Shown here piece after piece: positions 37,275 to 50,356 of a DNA stretch of 64,000 bases. Location: NCBI RefSeq assembly GCF_008831285.2, contig NC_045143.1, positions 1,771,503 through 1,835,502 of the forward strand, written 5' to 3'. The notes under the pieces were generated by a model. It was not told the DNA's origin, ran no database searches, and saw nothing but the letters and a program-made list of their open reading frames with translations. Source of the DNA: Nymphaea colorata. Lineage: Eukaryota > Streptophyta > Magnoliopsida > Nymphaeales > Nymphaeaceae. Numbering within the stretch: the stretch's first letter is position 1; every line of letters begins with the position of its first letter. Both the position numbers and the translations under genes were made by a program.

Positions 37275-37650
37275 TTCATTTTCAATCTACCGGAGATGGT
37301 CATTCCAATTGATAGATAACTTGATCCGATCAGCGTCGTGCAGTCAGCAGTCTGAGCAATTTGTTCATCTTTCAGCAGTCTGCAGTAACCAGAGAGCAAG
37401 GAAGAAAGCAAAATCGAACTACCTTTTGAAAACACTAGTTGATGAACAATACTAGAAAATTATCACCACCACAGAAATGCATGTAAATCGTGCCCTCCTA
37501 CCGTAGATTTTGACATTCTCCTTGTAGTTGCGAAATAAGAATTTAGCATTCTTAGACAACTTTTTGATCTTTTTCTTAAGTTTTAGCCCTACAGTGGCAG
37601 AAACAAAAGAACCAAATGACACGGTAAGGGACTACTTAAATCTATCCTCT

Positions 37651-40600
37651 CTATGTTGTCAGAATCGGTGGCAAGTAGTCAGACTTGGCACCCAGAACAC
37701 AAGCTTTAGTATCTGGGAAGAACTCCATGCCTGGCAGCTGAGTGACATCGCCATTGTTGGTAACTCCAACAGGATACCTGAGCAAGTGGCCAGGAAGGTC
37801 GCGGTCGAGCATGTCGCTGGAGTACAGATCCCAGTACTTGTCTGCAATTCTGTTAACCTTGCGAATGCATTCCACATTCTCTGGACGCAAAAACAGATCA
37901 TCAAGCATACCGAGGTGCTCATACCATAATGCCATCCGGAAGCCGTGAATTTGTCCCCTGGATGGTCCCCGAGTTGCCAGATGGTATGGCTGGTAAGCGC
38001 CCATGGCTATCTCAGAGTCTCTAGCTCCATCCATGGACCTCTGGTTTATGTTGGCTGATCCAATGATTATGTACTCATCATCAACTATCAAGAAACAGAT
38101 CAGGATATCAGTGTCTGACCCTATTATGTAACGTCATCAACTGTCATAACACCAAAAAAACTTGTGGCAAAGGAAAAAAAAATAATTTCAGAACACTTCA
38201 ACCTAGAATTGGATCTCAGATGAGGAAAGCATTATTTGACAAATTCAAGACATAGAGAGTCTTTCTTCAACACCAACAAAGAACCAGATTTTTAACTTGA
38301 AAAAGTGTAAATTTTTGACATCTATGAGCATACGGTTAAGTAACATTAGACATTAGTAAGCTGCATTGCAGAGAAATGCAGATGCATGGAATTAGGCTTT
38401 GGATACCGAATGCACAGACATCAATAATTCTGAGAATTGATCCAGTCATGCTATAATGGGCATCAAAAAGTAAATTTGTGACATCCATGATCATATGGTG
38501 AAGTAATATTAGACATTAGTGAGCTGCATTGCAGAGAAATGCAGATGCATGGAATTAGGTTTTGGATGCCACATGCACAGAAATCAAGAATTCTGAGAAT
38601 AGATCCAGTCATGATATAATGGGCATGAATGGATTATATAGTTTCCCATCCTAAAGCGTAAGGAAATCATAACTTCGCTCAGATTGTCAGCATAAGCTTT
38701 AGATGTAGTGACCAATAGAACAAAAGAAAGCCAGTTGAGAAGAGCAACAGAAGCTGATTTTCCAGAACATGGTTATATCTTACCGATCATCATCTTGGAA
38801 TGAACATATATCATGAATCTTCTTGCTTTCTGAGCTCTAATGTAATCGGTGTCTGGCTCCGGTGATTCTTCTGGTGCATATTCACCACTCTTCTTTGTCT
38901 CTCGATTGCCGAGGCAGAAAAAAGTCAAATAATCCCTGGGATCTGCTTCAATACGCTTAGCATGTAGAGCCTGAGAAATATCCGTATACATCATCTCCAT
39001 CGTCCTCCTCTGCCAGTCAAGAATTGCTTGAACAGATGCACTTTCAGGCACTCCTTCTGGCCACATTGGCAACACTACATAGACTGCAAACCGTTCTCCA
39101 GCTTCTATTTTACTCACAATCTTCAAGGAAAGTTCCTTAGGTATGAGGTGTAGCGCATCAATGTCTCCAACTTTAATATCATCTTTCTTCCAATCAAATG
39201 AGCTCCCAAGGAAGTACTGGTTTTCAATATAGATAAAACTTTTGGCTCTACGAATAGCATTGACATAAGCATCTTGGATGCTTCGGTCAATTATGTTATC
39301 CTTCCCACTAACCAGACCAGCTTTAGCAGCATCCTCAGGAGTTTCTGGAAATCCAAAAGCAGCACCTCCATCAATTGACCTGAATAACTGAACATTCCAA
39401 GTTTCTCTGTCTTCAGGGAAAGTAACTGGAGATGGTGGGATGATGGTACCGCTCATGTCTCTTAGTTCAACAAGCAAATCCTTTCCACCTTGCTTCCTCC
39501 ACCTTTGCTCAAAGTTGAAGAGGACATCCCATGCAATTGGCCCTTCAAGGCGGCAATGTATGTCATGCCATGGCTCTCTGGGGCCACCCTTCTTGATCGA
39601 TCCACCAGCAAAATTTGGCTGATGGAAGTCATCGTGATGGGCAGTATCCAAAGTTCTAAATAGACTGTGATACTGAGTGTCGTATCGACCATCACAGAGA
39701 TCAATGCCACCAACAAAACTTACAATTCTTCTTCGCTGGCTTCGTCGATTGGGCATTGCGTGGTCCACGACCACAATTTTTTGATGGTGTGTGAACATGG
39801 TAGAGATCTGTAGATCCTGAACGATGCTTCCACCATTGTCCGGGTTTCTGGGGCACAAGACACAGTGAACATCTGAATCCTTAAAATAGTTCATTGTCTC
39901 CTCATCATGCGTAGCCATGAGCCCGTCCTTCTTGAGCAGGCCAACAGAGGTTCGGTCATCCCAAACCAGCAGCATAACTCTCACACCCTCATCGGCTTTC
40001 CTCTTGAGAAGCTGACCAAGGGTAACGTCTCCTCCAGGCTTCTGTCTCTTTGAATCTCTTATCAATGTTATCTCAGTGTAAACAGACCACCCAGTAATGT
40101 ATATCAAATGCTTTGCATTGCTAATTGCGTCAAAGATATCCTCCCAACATCTGTGAGGTTCATAAAATCTCCCATTAGCAAGAGATATTTTAGGGATGAA
40201 ACTATCAGGCACATGGGCGTCTTGATAAAGAGAAATTTTGCATCCTTTTCTCTGAGAAAAGAAGGTGTAAGGCACACCGGGAAAATTTGGGCTCCTTATC
40301 CCTCTTGACCAATGCCGGTCAGCAGAGATATCAAAGAATTGGACCTTAACACGGATCCTAGCTCCTCCTCCAACGGGGTCGCGTTGTTCGTTGCATAAAT
40401 CAAGCCGCCTTTCTATTTCTTGGCCACTTAGGATCTCTTGTACTGGTAAATAGGCCTTTCCTATTAGTGAAGCTCCAATAGCATTTCTCTCCTTTACACT
40501 GAAGATCACATCAGCAGCCATATGTGCACAATAGATGTGAAAGGTTTCATACCAGCGAGGATTAACAGGTTCGTTCTGTAAAATTCTGGTTCTGCCAACC

Positions 40601-42039
40601 GTGGCTTTCTCCAAACCTATAGTTGCATAGATGTCACAACCTCCTTTGCCCAATCCAACAGTCTCTCCGATTCCTTCCACAAGCTTTAAAAGGATTCAGA
40701 GAGTAAATAGCGAAGCACAGAAAACATGAAGAGAGAAAGAAAAGGAAACGTAACATCACCATCATTATAAAGACGATGCTTCGATAGGATGATACGCAAT
40801 ATAATGAAACTCTCTTCAATGGTTGCATCTTAACGGAGTCTTAAGTTCTCAATTGCAATCGATGTTCAAAATGAAGGAAAACATAAATAATAAAATAGAA
40901 CGAGAATCATGTAGCTATCACTCGGGGAAGGTACATAAAGTTCGGAACTCCTGAAATCACTTCTTTTATGAGGCACTGGATCGTGGACTCGGACCTTAGA
41001 ATGAGAAGTGAATCAAAGTTTCAGAAGGCACATATTTTACCATGGTTAATCCTATAATTATTTTCTGTCACTATTTTTAATGCATTTGTTAATAACCATA
41101 GAGTTGAATTTCTTTATTCTTAACAATAAGAAGAAACGGTACCCTGTATACCAATTTTCTCGTATAAAAAGCTAGATCTTACTTTTGAATTTAATGAGAA
41201 CAGTAGTCACGTTTCTTAGAAGTTGGGACCGAGGTGCACGTGCATGTGAGTGTCATATATGTGCGTGTGATGTTTGCTAACCATGGATTCCATTCTGTTC
41301 TAGCAGATATTTTAACTTGTCAGTTAGCAGCGGATGATTTCATTCAAGGAATTTATAATTTTAGTTTCCACTGAAATGATAAATTAAGGATGGTTGCTAT
41401 TTTTACAATGATCATCCTCTTTGACTGGATTGGCGTTCTTAAAATCGTTTTCTCCTTGAATGGGACTATTTTCCATCCCGATACAAGGTCGGATTCGAGG
41501 ATAAAAAAATATTTTCCATTTTGGAAAATGTATACTTTCACAAGGAATTCCGTTTTCGATTTGATTCAATCGATTCTGTGAATCGTTTTGATGGTTGATT
41601 CCGTTCGAATACCAATTTAATGACGTTTCTCAATATTTGCCATTTAAAGGTCCAAATTGTCACGAACAGGGCTAGCTAATATGCCGGACTGGAGAAAGAC
41701 GAAATAATTCGATGATCTATTCATACGTAATCCACTTTTTGGAATATATATTAATCTCCAAAAAGTGAACTCATCACAGATTTACTTCGAAGATGCAGAT
41801 CGTTCTAAATAGTAAATTATAGAATCAACAGCAAGATTCCACACTTCGATCGCAGAAACTGTCACAGAAACTCGAAGATCAATCCTAACTTCATTGGAGT
41901 TGGGCAAACTTAATTTGTGCAAGCAAGTCATTACCTTTCGAAGAAGCCTCGGGCCTCCGGCACCGCCCCCATGCGGCGAGAGTGAATCGGCCTCGTAGAT
42001 CGTCGCGTGGAGCGTCCCATGGAGAAGGATCTTCGCCAT
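37651..42039 (-). CDS. PLDALPHA1: Phospholipase D alpha
   Basis: Exons 42039-41935, 40683-38784 and 38084-37651 join in frame (junctions K35/L36 and V669) to give 812 residues, against about 810 for PLD-alpha1. The N-terminal C2 domain ([18 protein letters not shown] onward) binds calcium and phospholipid. The catalytic core has both HxKxxxxD motifs: H335-K337-D342 (HHQKIVVVD) and H663-K665-D670 (HSKMMIVD). It hydrolyses phosphatidylcholine and related lipids to phosphatidic acid at membranes, with roles in abscisic acid response, stomatal closure and stress. The C-terminus LPPILTT is the usual PLD-alpha ending. Intron 2 carries a 165-bp tandem duplication. The alpha subclass is firm; alpha1 versus alpha2 is not resolved. 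Confidence 0.96.
38300..38627. repeat. 165-bp tandem duplication in PLD intron 2
   Basis: Two diverged copies (about 38300-38464 and 38465-38627) share blocks such as GCATTGCAGAGAAATGCAGA and GATCCAGTCATG. Identity appears to be near 85-90 percent by eye. Confidence 0.85.
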
Positions 42040-42342
42040 GATCAGGTAACTGACTCTACCAGAAAGCTCCTCTTTTACAGCAAATTCGCTCTATGCAGCA
42101 GAGGAGACAGGAGATTGAAGCAGCAAACGTCAATCAGAAGATTCCAATTTCCCTCTAATGGAACGCATAATTCCGCAACCTCAGAAGGTATGAGCAGTGA
42201 AGGAAGGAAACTAAAGAAGGCTCAATGCCGACGTCCGGGGAATGGAGACCATAAAAGGAGAGTGAACTTCGGATCTGAACGGAAGGAGAGAGCTACGTTG
42301 TTACAGTTAGATGAAGGAGGGTCTTCTTCGAATGCTGCATCC

Positions 42343-42349
42343 TTATATA
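42343..42349 (-). promoter_or_regulatory. TATA box of the PLD gene
   Basis: TATATAA on the minus strand about 305 bases upstream of the PLD ATG. Transcription start would be near 42315, giving a 5' leader of about 275 nt. Inferred from sequence only. Confidence 0.5.
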
Positions 42350-42599
42350 CTCGCTACCACACACGTAGTCCCTCTCTACATGATATGATGCGAATTTCCT
42401 ATTATGCCCTTCACATAAACCACGTACATCCTGGCATGGCACTGCTAATGATCACGGATCTTCTTCCCCATGTTTTGGATCCAAGTTAGATATCTGGATA
42501 TATGATCTGGATGCAAATTAGTAGTTGGTTTGAGTTTTGCATCCGGCTTCCCACTTGAGTTGTCCAAACGTGGCAGAGTAGAAAACTTTTCCGGAGGGA

Positions 42600-42693
42600 C
42601 ACTCATTCACAAATTTTCATACTCAAAAGAGCACTCATATATATAATTGAGCAAATATTTGAAACTGTTAATGTGAAAATAAAGAAATATTGA
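42600..42693. repeat. Dispersed repeat copy B
   Basis: Aligns with 1774-1872 over its whole length; shared blocks include ACTCATTCACA and GAGCAAATATTTGAA. Confidence 0.6.
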
Positions 42694-42816
42694 TGAAGCC
42701 GTATGCGGATCAGATTTTGAAATATGATCAGTCTGAGATCTTCCATTTTTAAACCTTTTTTAGAATCTGACCATGCATCAGATCGTGATGATATTTTTGA
42801 GTCAGCCAGATCTATG

Positions 42817-42845
<29 letters not shown>
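42817..42845. repeat. (CT)n microsatellite
   Basis: About fourteen CT units in intergenic DNA. Confidence 0.95.
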
Positions 42846-42847
<2 letters not shown>

Positions 42848-43121
42848 ATTTTAAATGTACGGATAAAAAACAACTTTGGTTTTTGGTGATAAAAATTAAT
42901 ATTTTTTTGTCACAAAAAAGTAAGATTCTTGATTTTCTATCCTTTAAATATTTTTAGATGTTGGGTTTCAGTTTTATTAAAGCTTAAAAATTTAGACATA
43001 CCAACCTCATACATACTGTTTGGTCATGTGTAAACTTGCCAACAGCCAAGTGGATGAGCCATGTACACCATATAGGCGCACTTGAGGATGGTCTTCAATA
43101 TGGAAAGGATAAACGAAGCTC

Positions 43122-43150
<29 letters not shown>
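43122..43150. repeat. A29 homopolymer
   Basis: Run of 29 A, possibly the tail of a retroposed sequence to its left; no target duplication was identified. Confidence 0.9.
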
Positions 43151-43153
<3 letters not shown>

Positions 43154-44082
43154 ATGGTAAAACATTTCTCCCAGTTCATATGAACTTTTTTTTCAATGTA
43201 GTCAGCGTCCATATACAGGACGCTTTAATCTTGTCAGATGCCATGTGGCTAAAATTTAGAAATTTGTCGCTAGAGAAGTTATTGCGTTGGCATTAGCAGC
43301 AGTAAGGTGCGGTAACTGGTTGTTTCGACAACGATTGATGGCTTCTTTTAGCGACGAATTTTTTAATGTCAGCAATTTAACAAATATCTGCATCCGGCAG
43401 CATGGACTTTGTACATTTGTGTGTATATTTTCTCTTTATTCGAGAAGAAGCAAAAAGTTTAGTAGGCCCGATAAATTATGCCTTCGACACTGCTCGAAAT
43501 GAAAAAGAACAAGGTTATCTGGTTTGCCAGCAACGAGTTCCCATGAAACCCACTGAAATGGAGTGTGAGTAACATCGGTTTCCATGCCTCAATATCTATA
43601 CTTATGTAAAGCTAAAGAATATACTAATGAAAACCATCGTTAAGCCGAAAAGTAGCTATTGTTTCCTTAAATCATAATATCCCTTATAATACGGAGAGTG
43701 GAGTTACATAGAGGTGACCGAGCACATACACACAGATAAGTTCACACCATTCGTCCAGGGATAATAACCATTTACAACAGGCTTTGAACATGAGGGCCTT
43801 GATGCTAACTACATCTCTGTATTGACCATAGGAGAAAAAACCTAAAAAGAGAGGGAAGAAACAAAAAAGCATGATTCGTATTGCATTTTTACTTGATTCA
43901 GTAGTATAAGTGTCATGGCTCCCAAAGCTCATTTGCCCAGTTCCCTCGCTTAGAAGTTCTTATAACTTAAGAAAGCGCGAGTGAAGAAGATCCCAAGAAA
44001 AGCATCTGCAACCTGAGGTAGGGTCAGCATACATGGTAGTAAATCTCTGCAACGCAGCACTGCGGGCTTTGTGTAGAAGAAG

Positions 44083-47000
44083 TTACAAGTTGGTATCTAT
44101 TTCATCAGAAATCTTTAGAAGATAATTAATGTCAGTTTCTGGATAGTGCTGTAGTAGCTTGAGATTGGCAATAAAATCACCCCTCAACAGCTTGCTTCTG
44201 ACACATAGCAGCATAGCACAACATATGCGCAACAACATGTCCTTCAGACACCAATAAATGGGTCATGTTAAATGACAGTAACTGCATTTTCAATTTGAAG
44301 ATTATGTGCACAGTTGCATGCATAAGGTCTTGTTCTAGATACCTGGACACCAGAAGGGTCACCAAGAAGAGAATCCCATATTCTCAAGATGGTTTTGAAA
44401 CTGAACTCCTGGGTAAGCAACAGAGTGATCCACCTAAATGCAAAAAACTGGGGATTAACCTGACAAATGAGAGAGTTATTTTAGAAACCTATTGTATCAC
44501 AAGACCTTTCTATAATGAAAATACATATAAAAACGAAAATATTTAGCAAAATTTGCATCAACTATGTTAACCAGCTATAAGGTGGAGTTTTAGACATTTT
44601 CCCTAAGCTAAAATGAATGAATTTGGCTTTCAAATGGACTTTAAATATTTTGAACGGTTAAATTGAAATGGTTTTCATACTGAAACAAAAATGTTAACCA
44701 TCAAAATGTTGTACTCATGCAGAGGAACTCCTTCGCATGGCAAGAAAACTTCCTTCCCGAGGAAAGGAAACATGAATTTCATACTTAGGATTGCAAAAGA
44801 ATAGACCACACATTTAATAACATCGGCATGTTTCGTTCACATTTAATAGCCTTTGGAAAGTACTTGTACTTTCAGTTACCAAGCCCTTAAATCAATGTTT
44901 CAGAAGAGAATAATAAAACAGATGTCATCAGCCAATTGCTAAGGATTACCTTTAACAGGTTGACGACAAGTGGACCAGGTTCCAAGAACGTTTTGATTTT
45001 AATAGATTAGTTTCAATTTCAGCAGACTGACCAAGTAAATCAAGGAAACTCTGACTGACGAAAAAAATGGTAAATCATGCATAGGATTTCATAAGGATAT
45101 ATAACTACCATATTTTTTTCCAAGCCTCCAGACAAAGCATTAGGTTTAAAAATTAAACAGTAACCATGTCTGCCCTAGTTGTAACTTAACTGGAGGAATG
45201 AATTTTACCTTGTTAACAATCACAAGATGACGCCACAGCTCTTCATCATAGGATTTAAGTAACTCTGACAAACGTGAGAGTGTAGAGTGGATACCAACAG
45301 AACTGTTGTCTAGCTGCTGACAGAAGTGATCCACTGAATCACTTAACAGTCGAACAAAACATGCAAAGCTGTCTGCTTCTGCATTTGACTGTCAATAAAA
45401 TTGATGAAGACAGTTAAAAGGTGTTGGAAAGTAAAAGAGCCAGTGAGCTGGAGAACAATCAGACAGCTAAAAGTGAATAAATACCATAGGATGTGCAAAA
45501 AGAGTAATTTCTGGAAGGATGCTGCGTTTAGTCATCCTTTAGATGTTCATCTAGAGATAGTATGTTTATCTAGAGACAGTAAGCAAGCAAAGAACATAAA
45601 GAATACAACCAACTAATCAGCATGAATCACACACAAATGTATAAATACCCATATCAATAAGAATTGCATGTGTAAAAAGATCCAGTATTCCTTCCTGAAA
45701 ACAAGAAATTAGTGAAAAAGATGTGATTGCTTACAGCAATTCCTTCATCAACATCTGTTCTGAAAACATAATACAGAGGAGCTAAAACCTCATTCATTCC
45801 TTGTACATAACCGATAACCGGATTCATCTTGGCAAACAAAAGAAGAATACTTCTCATTGCTTCCTGGATGAAACAGGAAGATGTCAACTGAAGGGGTTAA
45901 AGAACCAACCAGTTTTAGCAAAAAAAAAAAAATTAAAGGAATATACCTGATTCTCATGGCTAAATGAAGAATCGCCAGAGAAGAAACTCATCTCTGGGTG
46001 GGTACGAACCAGATCACGGTTGATTTGCTCTTCAATCTCTGCATACTAGGTAAAAACATCACTTTCACTTAACTTTTAAAGTTTTTTGACTAAATTACGT
46101 CATAAAGTGCTACTATGTCTGTATAAATAAATGTAGCATATTTACTTGGAAATACTTGTTCCAGACACTAGACTTCCCAACATTGAGAGGATGGTCTCCA
46201 TCTGAAATTTCCTGTCTTCTAAGTGGACCATCAGTGGAATTGTCCATGTCTTGATGGCCAGAATTTGATTCTTCTTCCAATCTCCTAGTTAATTCAGACT
46301 GCCTAGACATAATGAGAATGTAAATTGCAGATGGACTTGTAAATGATTCGTAAATAGCAACATTCTGAAACTGAAGCTGCAGTCTGTTTTATAAATCAAC
46401 AAAAGTGTGTGTTGCAATGTCATACAGGGCTCAATAGAAGATCAGCTTTTAAGGCAGCATACTTTGCTCTGTTTTCTGCCAGTTCCACCTCCCATAAATC
46501 TCTTTCAACTGGCAAATAACCTAGTAGAATCTAACCATAAAAGAAAGAGATAAGTTAGCTGACACGAGCATCCACTAAAAGCAAGATCATTGATGTCCAA
46601 AATTGAATGACTTTAGTAAAATATTAGCTGTTCGGTTGTATACTCTACAAAAAAATTTATACCTAAAAAATCATGTTCAAAATATAAAATACAGCAAAAT
46701 ATAAAATACAGCATGTACAGAAACAAACGGGTCATAGTCACTTTGTCCCTTTGAAGTTGCTAATCATCCTTTTTGACCTGAAATAAGTTGTTGCATAGTA
46801 GCCTAGCCAAAAAGAAAAGTCATAATTGATCAAGGCTTACCATCTAGACCAGATCCCTTATTTGACTTTTCTACGACATATCAATACAATCTAATGTGAA
46901 AAACGTATTTTCCAATATTACACATCTTTGTCAGTAAATGCTGCAACTCAATACAATGAAGCTTTACCTTCCATGTTGTTGCCCGCAGCCTGCCTCCATC

Positions 47001-47598
47001 TGGAATACCAGATTTAGCAATTCTTTGCAGCACATCTAAGCGTATAACCTCTCTGGAAAGCTTCAACAAGTGAAAAGAAACAAAACCTTCAAAGACCAAA
47101 TAGTAGGAACCACATAAATCATGCAAAATGCAAGACCACGGAAGCAATTTCAGTAGTCCGTCGAGTTCATTAGATGCACCCATCAACCAAGGATGAATGG
47201 ATATATATTATGATAAGGAACAAAAAAAAAGGGGGAAATTTCTTGGGAACTCTGACCTCGAATTCTAAGTCCGACAGCTTTGCTTCTTCAGCCATGGAAA
47301 TGGGCACCGGCGGAGCAGCCTCCTTCGCTAACCTTTCTTTGCGCACGTTCTCGTCCGCTTGTGCTTTAAGGCATTCTTCTTCTTCCTCATACTCTACAGC
47401 CTTTCTCTCCTTTCCCAACTCTGGATCGTGCCATTTTATCGGCACAAGCTCCTCTGTGGACTCAAACTGTCCATCGCTGAGATGATCGTCATTGTTTTCA
47501 TTGGTAGCTATGGCAGAAGAGTCCCAGAAACCCGATCCTCCAAGCCAATCTGGGACAGCTCGTTTGATCTGGGGTGGATTGAGCTTGGGCCTGAACAT
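44083..47598 (-). CDS. TBC domain Rab GTPase-activating protein (TBC1D13-like)
   Basis: Nine exons, all in phase 0: 47598-47257, 47060-46968, 46530-46426, 46298-46146, 46045-45947, 45863-45735, 45388-45209, 44459-44343 and 44241-44083. They give 458 residues. The acidic, coiled N-terminus is followed by a TBC domain from about residue 115. The arginine finger lies in INRDLVR (R245, IxxDxxR motif) and the glutamine finger in YVQGMNEVLAP (Q285, YxQ motif); both catalytic residues are present. The order of conserved blocks (SGIPDGGRLRATTWK, NPQFFAFRWITLLLTQEF, LLRICCAMLL) matches plant TBC1D13-like proteins of about 440-450 residues. Such proteins speed GTP hydrolysis by Rab GTPases and so end vesicle-traffic signals; the target Rab is not known. 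Confidence 0.94.
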
Positions 47599-47736
47599 CG
47601 TCGATGATACGAAACTCTCATCCTCGAGGAAGAAACGGGAGAAAGTTGAGAAAGAGAGAGAGAGAAAGAGCGGGGAGTTTCCCTCGCTCCTCAGACTGGT
47701 AGGCAAGACAGACCGTTGGGAATAAAATCTAGTTGA

Positions 47737-47746
47737 TTTATAAATT
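47737..47746 (-). promoter_or_regulatory. Candidate TATA box of the TBC gene
   Basis: ATTTATAAAT, a palindrome, about 140 bases upstream of the ATG on the minus strand in AT-rich DNA. Weak evidence. Confidence 0.3.
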
Positions 47747-48424
47747 ATAAGTATCCCAATATTTGGAAAATTATAAATAATGACTTAAATCAAATTTGTA
47801 ATTCATAAAACAGCCATAAATAAAAACTCAAAAAATACACTAAAAAGATATTTTACTTTAAAAATGCTTTAATAAAGAGTTTTCAATCTATGTTTTGTTT
47901 GTTAGTCTCTTCGAGACTTGGTCTTTTCAACGACAAATATGTTTGTCAGTCCCTTCAAGACTTAGTCTTTTTTTAAAAAAAAGTGTGCAGATAAAATGGA
48001 AAAAATATGGAACCCTTATTGATCCGGTACTGACCCGATTTGGGTTTAAACCTAATCTTCAAATTTCGGTATCAGGCCCAAACCATAAATTATATGGCCT
48101 GAGTGGATAATTTATTTAAAATATTATTTTATTTTAAAAAATATATATATTATTATAACCATATTATTATATTTTTTTACGCACCTTATAATCAGATTGG
48201 GTCCAAGCTGCGGGTCTAGGCCAGGCGGCGCCAATGCCCAGCCTTGATGAAAAGATGTATTTTATCAAAAGCAGGTTATATACATAATTTTAAGAAAAAC
48301 AGTGTGAAAGCAGGTTAATAATTAATGAATAGTTTTTTATTAAGAGTAAAATAAAATTTTTACTGTATTTTACTTTTTATTTTTTTTTGTAAATTTAAAA
48401 GTAGTTGTTTGTATCTTTTTCAAA

Positions 48425-48600
48425 GCAAAACCTAAAAATGTGTCTGGATACCCTTCAAAACTAAGTTTGAGAAGGAAAAACAATGTTTTGTCTTCCTCAC
48501 GTCATTTTGAAGATGTTTGGATCAGCTCCAAATGGTGTTTGTCTCCCCTTTTTTAAATAACCTGCTGGATGTCTTTTCTTTCATCCAAAACTAAGTTTTG
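48425..48600. repeat. Fold-back-like repeat copy
   Basis: Repeats of AAAACTAAGTTTGAGAAGG and TTCATCCAAAACTAAGTTTT recall the family at 30.3 kb. Boundaries are approximate. Confidence 0.35.
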
Positions 48601-49477
48601 GAGCACATCATATCATTATCATTGTTATCATTGAAATTAAAACAGCCTTTTTGTAAATCATGTTAAGGTGATGTTTTCTCATTAATGTACCATGGTTGTC
48701 TACGCCATTAAGTTGAAAGGTTGCTTGTGTTGCCGACCGAACATTGCTCGAAAGACAAGTGGGGTTCAATTGGATGTTGAGCCAAGCAGAAAGCTGTGCA
48801 CGTGTAATGTGCAACGTAGTTGTGAAAGGACGAAGCGTGTCAGTGCAGTATGATCAGCAGTCTCTTTGAAAGATGCAATCCCTTCAATAAGCTTTCCACG
48901 CGTAGCGTTAGGTTGTGCATGCAGCGCTCATGGGTTAGGCTAATTTCTCTGGTGGACATGTAATCTGCATCTACAACTGCGTATGGTATTGCATGGGGCG
49001 AGCAAGTAAAACCTTACCGTTACCGTCAAGTAAGACAATGGTGCAACTAGGCTGAGGACTTCTTCTTAAAGGAAAGTATTTTTTCACCTAGATTTAATAT
49101 AGAGGTATTATTATAAAAAGACCTCATGACCACGGCTTGTCAATGGCTTATTATGAGTTAATATTCAGTAATGATTTAGGCTTGTAGAAACCTTGAACAC
49201 CGTGCAAGCTAAATAAGCTTGAAAAAGTCGGCCCATTACAACCCATGCCGTTTAATGCATTTTAACACAATGAACTTTAATTCGTTTTATATTACTAAAT
49301 TAATGCACATACGTATTTGTTTTATCATCTGAACTGCGTACAGGCATACATCACCATGGCACTTTTCAGCCTGTTTCTGTTTTTTATTCTTAATGGATAA
49401 TAATATAGAAATAATATCTTATGGGTAATATTTAAAAATTTTAAATAGTTTTTAAAAGTACCATCTAGGACTCATTT

Positions 49478-49570
49478 TTTGTCATCCAAGCAAAAACTAG
49501 GTTTTAAAAGTGAAAAGAGAAATGTTTTTTACAAAAACCATTTTTTAAAAATGTCAATCTAAGCATTTAT
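49478..49570. repeat. Fold-back-like repeat copy, short
   Basis: Contains GTCATCCAAGCAAAAACTAG and CAAAAACCATTTTTTAAAAA-type motifs of the same family. Fragmentary. Confidence 0.3.
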
Positions 49571-50230
49571 CACTAGTACCTAAAATGGTACAACTTTCTA
49601 TTGTTCAAAGTCCATTTGCAATAATTAGATAAAAAAGTATCAAATGATCATAAATTTACTTCTATAATTTCAGTGGTTAAATTAGCGAGAAAATATTATA
49701 GTACCCTTCGAAAAGGATGCACCAAATCAAATTCGTTAAGAATAAATTTAACTAATTTACTGGAAATGCAATAATCTTATTTGGTACACATAGTTAAATG
49801 CAAAGTCATGAACGTAAAGGTATTGTTAACTAAAAGGGTGTCGTAGCTATTTTATTTGTTAGCTACTGAAAAAAAAAAGAAAAGAAAAAGAAAAATGCCG
49901 ACATGGTTATTGTCATCAAAGTATCAGCCAAAAGAATTACAGGTTTCGTTTTTTCTTTCCTCTTTAAATATTGATCAGAGTTCATTGTCAACATCGTAAT
50001 TCCTTTCGCATCATGAGTGCCTGAATTTATGGTCAATTACTGTCATATTCTGTGATACTGTACTCTCTATTTCCAACATACAACTCCTCTGGTTCTCATC
50101 GAAGTTGTTTCCTAACAGCTTGATGCATGATATGCAGTTAGAACTTTTTTTTTTTTTTACCAATATATGCTGATTTTGTTCCTTTTTTGCATGAATGTCA
50201 AGTAGAGGTGATTTTGTCTTGAGGGGCACA

Positions 50231-50356
50231 ATGGCTTCATTTCAAGTATTACAGGTATCAACCTCATGTGTAGAGGCAACAAAAGCAAGCCCAGTGCCCA
50301 AGAAGAATAAGAGGTTGGACGGGAGTTTCAGGTCTCTTTGTTGCTCAGTGGAGTAG
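50231..50356 (+). CDS. Possible 41-residue small ORF in tandem repeat unit 1
   Basis: ATG at 50231 to TAG at 50354-50356 encodes 41 residues, starting MASFQVLQVSTSC and containing EATKASPVPKKNKRLDGSF. The second tandem unit keeps the core in frame (EATKASLVPKENKRLDGNL) without an ATG at the same place. The third reads QATKASPMPKGNKGLDGSF. No signal peptide or known family was recognised. The opposite strand is also open over part of it (LGTGLAFVAST repeated), so coding on either strand is uncertain. Confidence 0.3.
   Translation: MASFQVLQVSTSCVEATKASPVPKKNKRLDGSFRSLCCSVE

Larger units (their letters stand above)
42400..44000. other. Intergenic region between PLD and TBC genes
   Basis: It contains one copy of the dispersed repeat of 1.8 kb (42600-42693), a (CT)n run at 42817-42845 and an A29 tract at 43122-43150. 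The right end is probably TBC 3' UTR. No coding sequence was recognised. Confidence 0.5.

Noticed and set aside
42007-42489. 160-codon plus-strand open frame
   Set aside because: It overlaps the PLD start, leader and TATA box in antisense and matches no protein family.
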